Positions 1 to 5,175 of a DNA stretch of 5,175 nt are shown piece after piece. The DNA is taken from assembly GCA_946885905.1 (NCBI GenBank), contig CAMPHL010000214.1, forward strand, positions 1-5,175. The letters are read 5' to 3'. The notes beneath the pieces are model-generated. The model did not search any database. It was not told where the DNA came from and saw only the letters and a program-made list of their open reading frames with translations. Both the position numbers and the translations under genes were made by a program. The stretch is from an uncultured Pseudomonadota bacterium (GTDB taxonomy: Bacteria > Pseudomonadota > Gammaproteobacteria > Burkholderiales > Usitatibacteraceae). The stretch's first letter is position 1, and the number at the start of each line of letters is the position of its first letter.

Positions 1-1
1 C

Positions 2-1018
2 TTGAAGCTCCCGCGCCCGGTGCAGGCGCGCCGCGCCTCGATCGGCGAAACGTCGCCCGGCGCTCCCCGGCTGCTGGGCGAATCGCCGGCCATCCAGCGG
101 GCGCGCGAGATGATCGAGAAGCTGGCCCGCTCCCAGGCGCCGGTATACATCACCGGCGAGTCCGGCAGCGGCAAGGAAGTCGCCGCGCGCCTCATCCACG
201 CCGGCTCCTCGCGCGCGGACGCGCCCTTCGTGGCGGTGAACTGCGGCGCCATTCCCGAGAACCTGATGGAGAGCGAGTTCTTCGGCTACAAGCGCGGCGC
301 CTTCACCGGGGCCGACAGCGACAAGATCGGCTACGTGCAGGCGGCGGAGAAGGGGACGCTGTTCCTGGATGAGGTGGGCGACCTGCCGCTCGCCATGCAG
401 GTGAAGCTGCTGCGCGTGATCCAGGAGAAGAAGGTGCGCCGCGTGGGCGACACGCAGGAGGAGCCGATGGACGTGCGCATCATCTCGGCCACGCACCGCA
501 GCCTCTCGGAACAGGTCGAGGCGGGGCAGTTCCGCCAGGACCTCTTCTATCGACTGAACGTGATCGAGCTCAAGATGCCCAGCCTGCGCGAGGTCCCCGA
601 GGACATCCCGCTCATGGTGAACGAGGTCCTGACACGGATTGCCCGCCACAATGGGACGGGCACGCCGCCCACCTTCACCGACGAGGCGATGCTGGCGCTG
701 CGCCGGTACGACTTCCCCGGCAACGTGCGCGAGCTGGAGAACATCCTCGAGCGCGCGATGGCGCTGTGCACGGAGAACAAGATCACCGCGACCGACCTGT
801 ACCTGACCCAAGGCGCTTCCAAGGACCGCCCGGTGGTGCTCGACGGCGCGGTGGGCACGCGCGGCCTGCCGCTGCACGAGTTCCTCGACCAGGTCGAGCG
901 CGAGGTGATCATGAAGGCGCTCGAGTCCACGCGCTTCAACAAGACCGCGGCCGCCAAGCTGCTGGGCATCACCTTCCGGTCGCTTCGCTACCGCCTCGAC
1001 CGGCTCGGCATCGACTGA
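2..1018 (+). CDS. pilR: Sigma-54-dependent response regulator, PilR-like (5' partial)
   Basis: This is the C-terminal part of an NtrC-family activator that uses ATP hydrolysis to open sigma-54 promoters; PilR does this for type IV pilin genes. Counting from the first full codon (position 2), the sequence shows Walker A GESGSGKE (residues 52-59), the sigma-54 contact loop GAFTGA (99-104), Walker B FLDE (121-124), the arginine-finger region RQDLFYRLN (178-186), sensor II PGNVRELEN (239-247) and a Fis-type helix-turn-helix (about 300-338). The ending ITFRSLRYRLDRLGID closely resembles PilR C-termini, and the following ampD fits betaproteobacterial pilS-pilR loci as I remember them. The TTG at position 2 is not believed to be the start: the expected N-terminal receiver domain with its phospho-aspartate is absent, so the gene runs in from upstream. 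The C-terminus looks complete. The AAA+ activator family is very secure; the exact name pilR is good but not certain without the upstream pilS. Confidence 0.88.
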   Translation: MKLPRPVQARRASIGETSPGAPRLLGESPAIQRAREMIEKLARSQAPVYITGESGSGKEVAARLIHAGSSRADAPFVAVNCGAIPENLMESEFFGYKRGAFTGADSDKIGYVQAAEKGTLFLDEVGDLPLAMQVKLLRVIQEKKVRRVGDTQEEPMDVRIISATHRSLSEQVEAGQFRQDLFYRLNVIELKMPSLREVPEDIPLMVNEVLTRIARHNGTGTPPTFTDEAMLALRRYDFPGNVRELENILERAMALCTENKITATDLYLTQGASKDRPVVLDGAVGTRGLPLHEFLDQVEREVIMKALESTRFNKTAAAKLLGITFRSLRYRLDRLGID

Positions 1019-1083
1019 AAAAATGGTGTCAGACACCTGCTGGTTGTTTCGCCTATTGATAACTGGTGTCTGACACCATTTTT
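1019..1083. repeat. REP/REPIN-like nested inverted repeat between pilR and ampD
   Basis: Two arms are exact reverse complements over 19 bp: AAAAATGGTGTCAGACACC (1019-1037) and GGTGTCTGACACCATTTTT (1065-1083), separated by a 27-nt AT-richer centre. Each arm is also a palindrome, with GGTGTC and GACACC around one central base (1025-1037 and 1065-1077). Two palindromes in inverted orientation is the layout of a REP doublet (REPIN), the kind of element mobilised by REP-associated Y1 transposases. Similar GGTGTC-GACACC palindromes are familiar to me as multicopy intergenic elements in proteobacteria, but copy number cannot be tested here. The A-run and T-run at the ends would also let the full hairpin act as a rho-independent terminator in either direction. 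It begins one base after the pilR stop codon and overlaps the first codons of ampD. Confidence 0.85.
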
Positions 1084-1590
1084 CACACCAGCTTTCGGGC
1101 TTCGCCCTACTGTGACGATCGCCCGGAGGGCGAGCGGGTCACGCTGCTGGTGATCCACAACATCTCGCTGCCCCCCGGAGAGTTCGGCGGCCCGCACATC
1201 GACGAGCTCTTCATGGGGACTCTCCACCCGGGCGCGCATCCGTATTTCGCGGGCCTGGCGGGGCTGCGAGTGTCTGCCCACTACCTGATCCGGCGCGACG
1301 GCACGGTCATCCAGTATGTGCAGCCCGAGAAGCGCGCCTGGCATGCGGGCGTGTCGAGCTGGAAGGGGCGTGAGAAGTGCAACGACTTCTCGATCGGCAT
1401 CGAGCTCGAGGGCGCCGACGACGTGCCCTTCGCCGAACCGCAGTACGAGGCGCTGGCAAGGATCACGCGCGAGCTGCAGGAGCGATTCGGCCCGCTCGAC
1501 ATCGTCGGCCACAGCGAGATCGCGCCGGGACGCAAGACCGATCCGGGGCCGTGGTTCGACTGGAACCGATTTCGAGCCGCGCTCGGCTGA
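1066..1590 (+). CDS. ampD: 1,6-anhydro-N-acetylmuramyl-L-alanine amidase AmpD
   Basis: AmpD is the cytoplasmic zinc amidase of cell-wall recycling. It cuts the stem peptide from 1,6-anhydro-MurNAc muropeptides, and its loss commonly derepresses AmpC beta-lactamase where ampR-ampC exists. The Amidase_2/PGRP fold is plain: LLVIHNISLPPGEFGG carries zinc ligand H31, with H149 (GHSEIAPG) and D159 (RKTDPGP) as the other ligands; E113 in SIGIELEG and K157 match the known catalytic residues. At 174 residues it is a little shorter than E. coli AmpD (about 183), and the usual Trp-containing N-terminal segment (GWL..ARR) is not recognisable. The frame opens after a TAA at 1060-1062, and the only conventional start before the conserved core is GTG 1066, inside the upstream inverted repeat; the first six residues (MSDTIF) are repeat-derived. 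No Shine-Dalgarno is seen before it; ATT at 1078 is a less likely alternative. Function is secure, the start is not. Confidence 0.93.
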   Translation: MSDTIFHTSFRASPYCDDRPEGERVTLLVIHNISLPPGEFGGPHIDELFMGTLHPGAHPYFAGLAGLRVSAHYLIRRDGTVIQYVQPEKRAWHAGVSSWKGREKCNDFSIGIELEGADDVPFAEPQYEALARITRELQERFGPLDIVGHSEIAPGRKTDPGPWFDWNRFRAALG

Positions 1591-1655
1591 CCGGCGCCAT
1601 TCTCGCGCCCAGTTGACCTGCATCACGCAGGCGCATTCCCTGCGCGCGACGATCT

Positions 1656-1673
1656 CCTAAGGATTCCTTAAGG
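1656..1673 (+). promoter_or_regulatory. Predicted response-regulator operator upstream of the PepSY operon
   Basis: CCTAAGG (1656-1662) and CTTAAGG (1667-1673) form a direct repeat whose TAAGG cores start 11 bp apart. Eleven-base periodicity of TTAAG-type half-sites is the known architecture of PmrA/QseB-type OmpR-family operators (TTAA core, five to six bases, TTAA core). The regulator of that subfamily is encoded in the operon that follows, which suggests autoregulation. The site ends 65 bases before the ATG at 1739. A weak -10-like hexamer, GAACAT, lies at 1683-1688, nine bases downstream. Binding and direction of control are inferred. Confidence 0.68.
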
Positions 1674-1738
1674 GGGCCTGCCGAACATGGGCACCGAGGC
1701 AGCCATCCCGGCTTGCCCCCCTTGAAAGGAGATCGCAA

Positions 1739-1996
1739 ATGAAAGCCATCGTTCTTGCGGCCGCGTTCGCAGCCGCGCCGGCCCTCGCCACCGAGACCTG
1801 TCCCGCCACACCGAAGGACAAGTGGCTTCGGCCCGAAGAGGTGCAAGTAAGGCTCGAGCAGAAGGGCTACGAAGTTCGCCGAGTCAAGCGCGAAGGCTCG
1901 TGCTTCGAGGTGAAGGCGTCGAAGGAAGGCAAGCGCGTCGAGGTCTACGTGAACCCCGCCGACGCCACCGTCGTCAAGGAAAAGGCGAAGTCGTGA
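1739..1996 (+). CDS. Small exported PepSY-domain protein
   Basis: This 85-residue protein has a short signal peptide (hydrophobic, Ala-rich residues 2-17, probable cleavage after ALA-17), leaving a mature periplasmic protein of about 68 residues. The body (about 28-82) looks like a PepSY fold: WLRPEEVQVRLEQKGYEV as helix and strand, then a strand around CFEVKA and a closing strand VEVYVNP with DATVVKEK. Two cysteines, C21 just after cleavage and C55, could form a disulfide. PepSY domains are non-enzymatic modules found in protease propeptides and in small periplasmic proteins beside b-type cytochromes and two-component systems, as here. An excellent AAAGGAG (1725-1731) sits seven bases before the ATG. 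It is the first gene of the operon, downstream of the tandem operator, and its stop overlaps the next start. The precise role is unknown; a sensory, chaperone-like or electron-transfer accessory role is inference. Confidence 0.85.
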   Translation: MKAIVLAAAFAAAPALATETCPATPKDKWLRPEEVQVRLEQKGYEVRRVKREGSCFEVKASKEGKRVEVYVNPADATVVKEKAKS

Positions 1997-2553
1997 GCGC
2001 GCGGCCGCATGCCCTAACTGCGGCCGCCGTGCCGGTGTGGGACCCGCTGGTGCGGGTCCTGCACTGGACGCTCGCCGCCGCGGTCATCGTCGGATACGCC
2101 ACGGGCGATGACGGCGGCAAGTGGCACGAACGCATCGGTTACGTGGCGCTCGCCGCCGCCGGCCTTCGAATCGTGTGGGGGTTCGCCGGCAGCACCCGTG
2201 CGCGCTTCGCCGACTTCGTGCCCAGTCCCGGGGGGCTCAATGCATATGTCTGCGCCCTGGTCGCCCGCCGGGAGCCGCGCTACGTCGGCCACAACCCGCT
2301 GGGTGGCACCTGGATCGTGCTGATGCTGGCGCTCGTGCTCGCCGCGGGCGCGAGCGGGTGGGGCCTTGCGATGCTCGGCGAGGATGAATACGAATGGCTC
2401 GAGGACCTGCACGAGGGCCTGGCCGCAACGTTGCTCGCCGCGGCCGCCATCCACGTCGCGGGCGTCGCGTGGGAGAGCCTGCGCCATGGCGAGAATCTCG
2501 TGCGCGCGATGTTCACCGGGCGCAAGCGTCCGCCGCGGCCGGGAGATCGTTGA
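1993..2553 (+). CDS. Cytochrome b561-family di-heme membrane protein
   Basis: This is a predicted inner-membrane b-type cytochrome (bacterial cytochrome b561 / Ni-hydrogenase b-subunit family) that moves electrons between the quinone pool and a periplasmic partner. From the chosen GTG start it has 186 residues, usual for the family, with four hydrophobic segments near residues 22-38, 46-64, 104-124 and 142-160. Candidate heme ligands are H24 (VLHW), H45 (KWHERIGY), H140 (DLHEGL) and H154 (AIHVAG). WDPLVRVLHW at the N-terminus and WHERIGYVAL are typical of the family. GTG 1993 is preferred because it gives a GTGA overlap with the PepSY stop, implying coupled translation; an upstream ATG in the same frame would add arginine-rich sequence read out of frame through PepSY. 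The charged tail RKRPPRPGDR fits a cytoplasmic C-terminus. The electron acceptor or donor is not encoded in the window. Confidence 0.9.
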   Translation: MSARPHALTAAAVPVWDPLVRVLHWTLAAAVIVGYATGDDGGKWHERIGYVALAAAGLRIVWGFAGSTRARFADFVPSPGGLNAYVCALVARREPRYVGHNPLGGTWIVLMLALVLAAGASGWGLAMLGEDEYEWLEDLHEGLAATLLAAAAIHVAGVAWESLRHGENLVRAMFTGRKRPPRPGDR

Positions 2554-2557
2554 GGCC

Positions 2558-3217
2558 GTGGGCCGCATCCTCCTGGTCGAGGACGACGCGCCGCTGGGCG
2601 AGGGTGTGAAGGCCGGCCTCGAGGATGCGGGCCACACGGTGGCATGGGTGCGCGACGGGCGCCACGGCCGCGAGGCGATCGCCACCGGCGAATTCACCGC
2701 CGTGGTCCTCGACCTGGGCCTGCCGCGCCTGGATGGCCTCGCGATCCTCAAGGAAATGCGCGCGAAGGAGGATCCCACGCCGGTGCTCATCCTTACCGCG
2801 CGCGACACCGTCGAGGATCGAGTGAAGGGCCTGGACGCGGGCGCGGACGACTATCTCGTGAAGCCCTTCGCGCTCGAGGAGCTCAAGGCGCGCGTGCGCT
2901 CGCTCGCCCGGCGCCGGTCGGGACGAGCGTCCAACCGCATCGCGCATCGTGGCGTGGAGATGGACCTCGAATCGCACCGCGTCGCGTGCCGCGGCGCCCC
3001 GGTGGAGCTTGCGCCCAGGGAGTTCGCGGTGCTGGAGGCGCTGCTCGCGCATCCCGGCCGAACGCTCACCCGAGGTCAACTCGAGGAGGGGCTCTACGCA
3101 TGGGGCCGCGAGGTCGAATCCAACGCGATCGAGGTCCACGTCCACCACCTGCGCGCGAAGCTCTATCCCGAGCTCATCCGGACGGTCCGCGGCGTGGGCT
3201 ACGTGATCGATGCCTGA
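2558..3217 (+). CDS. OmpR-family response regulator, QseB/PmrA-like
   Basis: This two-component transcription factor has 219 residues from the start chosen. The receiver domain (1-115) has the acidic pair D9/D10, phospho-acceptor D52 (VVLDLGLPRLDG), T80 (LILTAR) and K102 (YLVKPFA), so it should be phosphorylatable. The winged-helix DNA-binding domain (about 125-218) contains ELAPREFAVLEALL, the recognition region NAIEVHVHHLRAKL and the wing TVRGVGYVID, typical of the QseB/PmrA/TctD branch. GTG 2558 is chosen because the receiver domain begins at the next residues (GRILLVEDD) and no ATG is available close by. GGGAG at 2541-2545 is a rather distant ribosome site, so coupling to the cytochrome stop four bases upstream is likely. 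It probably binds the TAAGG direct repeats before the operon and before the downstream gene. The stimulus is unknown; QseB and PmrA are named for resemblance, not as assigned orthologues. Confidence 0.93.
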   Translation: MGRILLVEDDAPLGEGVKAGLEDAGHTVAWVRDGRHGREAIATGEFTAVVLDLGLPRLDGLAILKEMRAKEDPTPVLILTARDTVEDRVKGLDAGADDYLVKPFALEELKARVRSLARRRSGRASNRIAHRGVEMDLESHRVACRGAPVELAPREFAVLEALLAHPGRTLTRGQLEEGLYAWGREVESNAIEVHVHHLRAKLYPELIRTVRGVGYVIDA

Positions 3218-4550
3218 TCGCGCGCCTTCGCTGCGCAAGCGCCTGCTCGTGCTGGTGCTGGGGGCGCTCAGCCTCGCATGGGTGGCGGTGGCGATCGCGA
3301 CCTACCTGGATGCGCGCGTGCACACCGGCCGCATGCTCGACGCGCAACTGGTCGAATACTCCGAAGTGCTGGGGGCGATCGCGAGCCACGAGGCGCTCGA
3401 GATCGCCGGCACCACGACGCGCCACGATCCCGCATACGTCCAGAGCTGCACCTACCAGGTGTACGGCCTCGACGGCTCGCTGCTGATGCGATCGCACGAC
3501 GCTCCCAACGGCGCGCTCGCTGCCGCAGAAGGTTTCTCCGACGTGCGTTCCGCCGGCATCGATTGGCGTGCGTATCGCCGCACCGACCCCGCCGACGGCT
3601 TGGTGATCATCGTCGCGCACGGCATTGCCGAGCGCGAGCAGCTCGTGCGCGACCTTGCCTTGCGCCTGGTCGTGCCGCTCGCGATCGGCCTGCCCACCCT
3701 CGCCATCGCGCTCTGGCTCGCGGTCACGCGCGCGTTGCGCCCGCTGGAGCAGCTCGCGGGGCAGGTCCGCGGACGACAGGCCGATCACCTGGCCCCCATC
3801 GACGCGCGCGGCGCGCCTGCCGAAGTCGAGCCGCTGGTGGCCGCCACCAACCAGCTCTTCGCCCGGCTCGAGCGATCGTTCGACAACGAGCGGCGTTTCA
3901 CGGGGGATGCCGCGCACGAGCTGCGCACGCCTCTTGCCGCGCTGCGCACGCATGCCGAGGTTGCGCTTACGACCGCGCACGACGGTCGACGGCGGCGCGC
4001 GCTCGGCCAGGTGGTCGAGGGCGTGGAACGCGCCACGCGCCTGGTCGACCAGATGCTCGCCCTCGCGCGGATGGACGCGGCGCATCCGCAGCCGCTCACC
4101 GCCGAAGTGGACCTTCGCGGCGTTTGCGAGGAGGCGGTGCAGGATGCGAGTGCCGCCGCTGCGGCGCGCGGCATCGCGCTGCGCCTGGAAACGCCGGTCG
4201 AAGTCAGGGTTCGCGGCGACCGCACGATGCTGCTTGCGCTGCTGCGCAACCTCATCGAGAACGCCGTGCGCTTCGCGCCCGATTCGGGCACGGTCCGCGT
4301 CACGGCGCTCGGGCAGGGGTCTTCGGGCCTGCTCGCCGTCGAAGACGACGGCCCCGGCTTGCCGGCCGAGCTTCGCGGCCGGATCTTCGACCGATTTTTC
4401 CGCGGCCGCGACGGCCGCGGTGCGGGCAGCGGCCTTGGCCTTTCCATCGCGCGCCGCATCGTGGAGCTTCACGGCGGCACCGTCGGCGCCTTTTCGAGCC
4501 CGGCGCTGGGCGGCTTGCGCGTCGAGGCGAAGTTTCGCCTCGCGCCATAA
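3210..4550 (+). CDS. Membrane sensor histidine kinase, QseC/PmrB-like
   Basis: This is the partner kinase of the preceding regulator, 446 residues long, as usual for the QseC class. An N-terminal membrane segment (about 12-32) is followed by a periplasmic sensor of about 115 residues with the 2CSK-like stretch YQVYGLDGSLLMRSHDAP (82-99), then a second membrane segment (about 153-173). A HAMP-like linker begins at RALRPLEQL. HisKA has the H-box FTGDAAHELRTPL with phospho-acceptor H236. The ATPase domain has the N-box NLIENAVRF (347-355), G1 DDGPG (379-383), F-box RIFDRFFRG (391-399) and G2 GSGLGLSIA (406-414). All catalytic boxes are intact. The ATG at 3210 lies inside the regulator gene, overlapping it by eight bases, so translation is coupled. 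The stop codon TAA (4548-4550) is also part of the next operator. The sensed signal cannot be read from sequence; QseC and PmrB relatives respond to metals, pH or small molecules. Confidence 0.94.
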   Translation: MPDRAPSLRKRLLVLVLGALSLAWVAVAIATYLDARVHTGRMLDAQLVEYSEVLGAIASHEALEIAGTTTRHDPAYVQSCTYQVYGLDGSLLMRSHDAPNGALAAAEGFSDVRSAGIDWRAYRRTDPADGLVIIVAHGIAEREQLVRDLALRLVVPLAIGLPTLAIALWLAVTRALRPLEQLAGQVRGRQADHLAPIDARGAPAEVEPLVAATNQLFARLERSFDNERRFTGDAAHELRTPLAALRTHAEVALTTAHDGRRRRALGQVVEGVERATRLVDQMLALARMDAAHPQPLTAEVDLRGVCEEAVQDASAAAAARGIALRLETPVEVRVRGDRTMLLALLRNLIENAVRFAPDSGTVRVTALGQGSSGLLAVEDDGPGLPAELRGRIFDRFFRGRDGRGAGSGLGLSIARRIVELHGGTVGAFSSPALGGLRVEAKFRLAP

Positions 4551-4563
4551 GGAATCGCTAAGG
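4546..4563 (+). promoter_or_regulatory. Second predicted operator, upstream of the DnrO-like gene
   Basis: CATAAGG (4546-4552) and GCTAAGG (4557-4563) repeat the TAAGG core at the same 11-bp spacing as the site before the PepSY operon. By eye the window contains no other + strand TAAGG and only one on the opposite strand (2791-2795, inside the regulator gene). The first half-site includes the kinase stop codon. A -10-like TAGCTT lies at 4573-4578, nine bases after the site, the same distance as GAACAT at the first site. The following ATG is 48 bases downstream. This supports a separate promoter for that gene, controlled by the same regulator. Confidence 0.62.
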
Positions 4564-4611
4564 TGCGCCGCGTAGCTTCGCTCCTACATCAACCCGCAAA
4601 GGAACGAAGCC

Positions 4612-5166
4612 ATGAATCGCCCCTCGCTCGCATCAGTCGTCACGATCGTCCTCGCCCTCGGCGCCGCCTTCAACGCGAACGCGAATGTCGGATCCCACGA
4701 GCATGGGCACGCCGCGCACGCCGAGGCCGGAAAGCTCACGCTGGACAACGGCCGCAAATGGGCGACCGACGAAGCGCTTCGCACCCACATGGGCGCCATC
4801 CACGCCGCGCTCATCGGCCAGCGCCAGGCGATCATCGCCCGATCGCTCGGCAACGACGCGGCGCGCGCGCTCGGCGAGCTGATCGAGACTCGCGTCGCGG
4901 CCATCGTCGGCGAGTGCAAGCTCGAGCCTCGTGCGGACGAGAACCTGCACATCGTCGTCGCCGACCTGCTCGAAGCTTCCGACCTGCTGCAGGGCAAGGC
5001 CAAGGGATCGGCGGACGACGGGGCCGCCAAGGCGGTGCGCGCCACGCAGATGTACCTCACCTACTTCGACCACCCCGGCCTGGGCCCGGTCTACGGCGCT
5101 TATCCCACGCCGGGGACGGCACCCATGCATGGGCGCTCGACCCAATTCGGCCAGGGCATGAGGTGA
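4612..5166 (+). CDS. Exported histidine-containing helical protein, DnrO-like, function unknown
   Basis: This 184-residue protein has a clear signal peptide (hydrophobic stretch about 8-20, likely cleavage after ANA-24). The mature N-terminus starts with a histidine cluster, SHEHGHAAH (28-36), that could bind a metal. The motif LDNGRKWATDEALR (44-57) leads into amphipathic helices (about 55-100 and 109-128), then ECKLEPRADENLHIVVADLL with the single cysteine C102 and H113. The C-terminal tail is Pro/Gly-rich and less ordered. The W-A-T-D-E-x-LR and CKLxPxADxxLH pattern matches my memory of betaproteobacterial periplasmic proteins annotated DnrO or hypothetical; that name is tentative and I know of no proven activity. 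AAAGGAA at 4598-4604 is well placed, seven bases before the ATG. Its own TAAGG operator links it to the two-component system. A metal-binding or redox accessory role beside the cytochrome is inference. Confidence 0.8.
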   Translation: MNRPSLASVVTIVLALGAAFNANANVGSHEHGHAAHAEAGKLTLDNGRKWATDEALRTHMGAIHAALIGQRQAIIARSLGNDAARALGELIETRVAAIVGECKLEPRADENLHIVVADLLEASDLLQGKAKGSADDGAAKAVRATQMYLTYFDHPGLGPVYGAYPTPGTAPMHGRSTQFGQGMR

Positions 5167-5169
5167 GTC

Positions 5170-5175
5170 ATGCGC
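5170..5175 (+). CDS. Possible start of a downstream gene (3' truncated)
   Basis: ATG CGC are the last six bases of the window. GAGGTGA (5160-5166), which overlaps the stop of the preceding gene, is a good Shine-Dalgarno-like sequence, only three bases from this ATG. The tight spacing suggests a gene co-transcribed with the DnrO-like protein. Nothing can be said about the product. Confidence 0.4.

Noticed and set aside
2..4. TTG as the true start of the PilR-like gene
   Set aside because: The family has an N-terminal receiver domain that is missing here and would lie upstream; the window simply begins within the gene.
1097..1107. GGGC-TTC-GCCC hairpin near the ampD start
   Set aside because: A four-base stem inside coding sequence, easily expected by chance.
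1613..1641. TTGACC as a sigma-70 -35 box upstream of the PepSY operon
   Set aside because: No acceptable -10 lies 16-18 bases downstream (TTCCCT at best), so I could not support a promoter there.
1626..1644. CGCAGG / CCTGCG inverted repeat after ampD as a terminator
   Set aside because: It has only a 6-bp stem with a 7-nt loop and no following T-run, and short GC hairpins are common at this composition.
1822..1992. Upstream ATG extension of the cytochrome gene (57 extra residues)
   Set aside because: The extension is an Arg-rich out-of-frame reading of PepSY; GTG 1993 gives a normal family length and a GTGA overlap.
2366..2557. Upstream ATG extension of the response regulator
   Set aside because: It reads the cytochrome gene out of frame and would add 64 atypical residues before the receiver domain.
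2014..2808. 264-residue open frame on the minus strand across the cytochrome and regulator genes
   Set aside because: It is low-complexity Arg/Pro/Ala sequence spanning two well-supported genes; a composition artefact.
3174..4472. 432-residue open frame on the minus strand across the kinase gene
   Set aside because: It is antisense to a kinase with every catalytic box intact. Its product is Arg/Ala-rich with no recognisable domain, and long antisense open frames are normal in GC-rich DNA.
1..5175. CRISPR arrays, tRNA or rRNA genes, insertion-sequence transposases
   Set aside because: No spaced repeat array, tRNA-like cloverleaf, rRNA segment or transposase frame was seen on either strand.

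Overview
The window is high-GC bacterial DNA, about two thirds or more G+C by eye, densely packed with genes all on the + strand. A PilR-type regulator directly followed by ampD, and a PepSY / cytochrome b561 / QseBC-like two-component set, suggest a betaproteobacterium (Burkholderiales- or Nitrosomonadales-like). That placement is inference from gene content and protein flavour, not from a marker gene.

Layout. (1) Positions 2-1018 hold the 3' part of a sigma-54-dependent response regulator, very likely pilR; its receiver domain lies upstream of the window. (2) Positions 1019-1083 hold a compact REP-like inverted repeat: two perfect 19-bp arms, each itself palindromic, around a 27-nt centre. 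It fills the whole gap after pilR and runs into the start of the next gene. (3) Positions 1066-1590 hold ampD, a cytoplasmic muropeptide amidase with all catalytic residues, whose only plausible start codon (GTG) lies inside the repeat. (4) Positions 1591-1738 are a promoter region with a tandem response-regulator operator. (5) Positions 1739-4550 are a tight four-gene operon: a small exported PepSY protein, a four-helix b-type cytochrome (cytochrome b561 family), an OmpR-family response regulator (QseB/PmrA type) and its membrane histidine kinase. Neighbouring genes overlap or are separated by 4 bases. (6) Positions 4551-4611 are a short gap with a second copy of the same operator. (7) Positions 4612-5166 encode an exported protein with a histidine cluster, resembling proteins annotated DnrO. 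A further gene may start at 5170.

How it fits together. The kinase senses something in the periplasm and phosphorylates the regulator. The regulator probably binds a direct repeat of TAAGG half-sites with 11-bp periodicity. This repeat occurs just twice by eye, once before the PepSY-cytochrome-regulator-kinase operon and once before the DnrO-like gene. The two transcription units therefore look like one autoregulated regulon for an envelope electron-transfer or stress module: a PepSY periplasmic protein, a quinol-linked-type cytochrome b, and a periplasmic accessory protein. No terminal redox partner (such as a cytochrome c) is visible, so the substrate is unknown. The pilR-ampD part is a separate, housekeeping-like unit.
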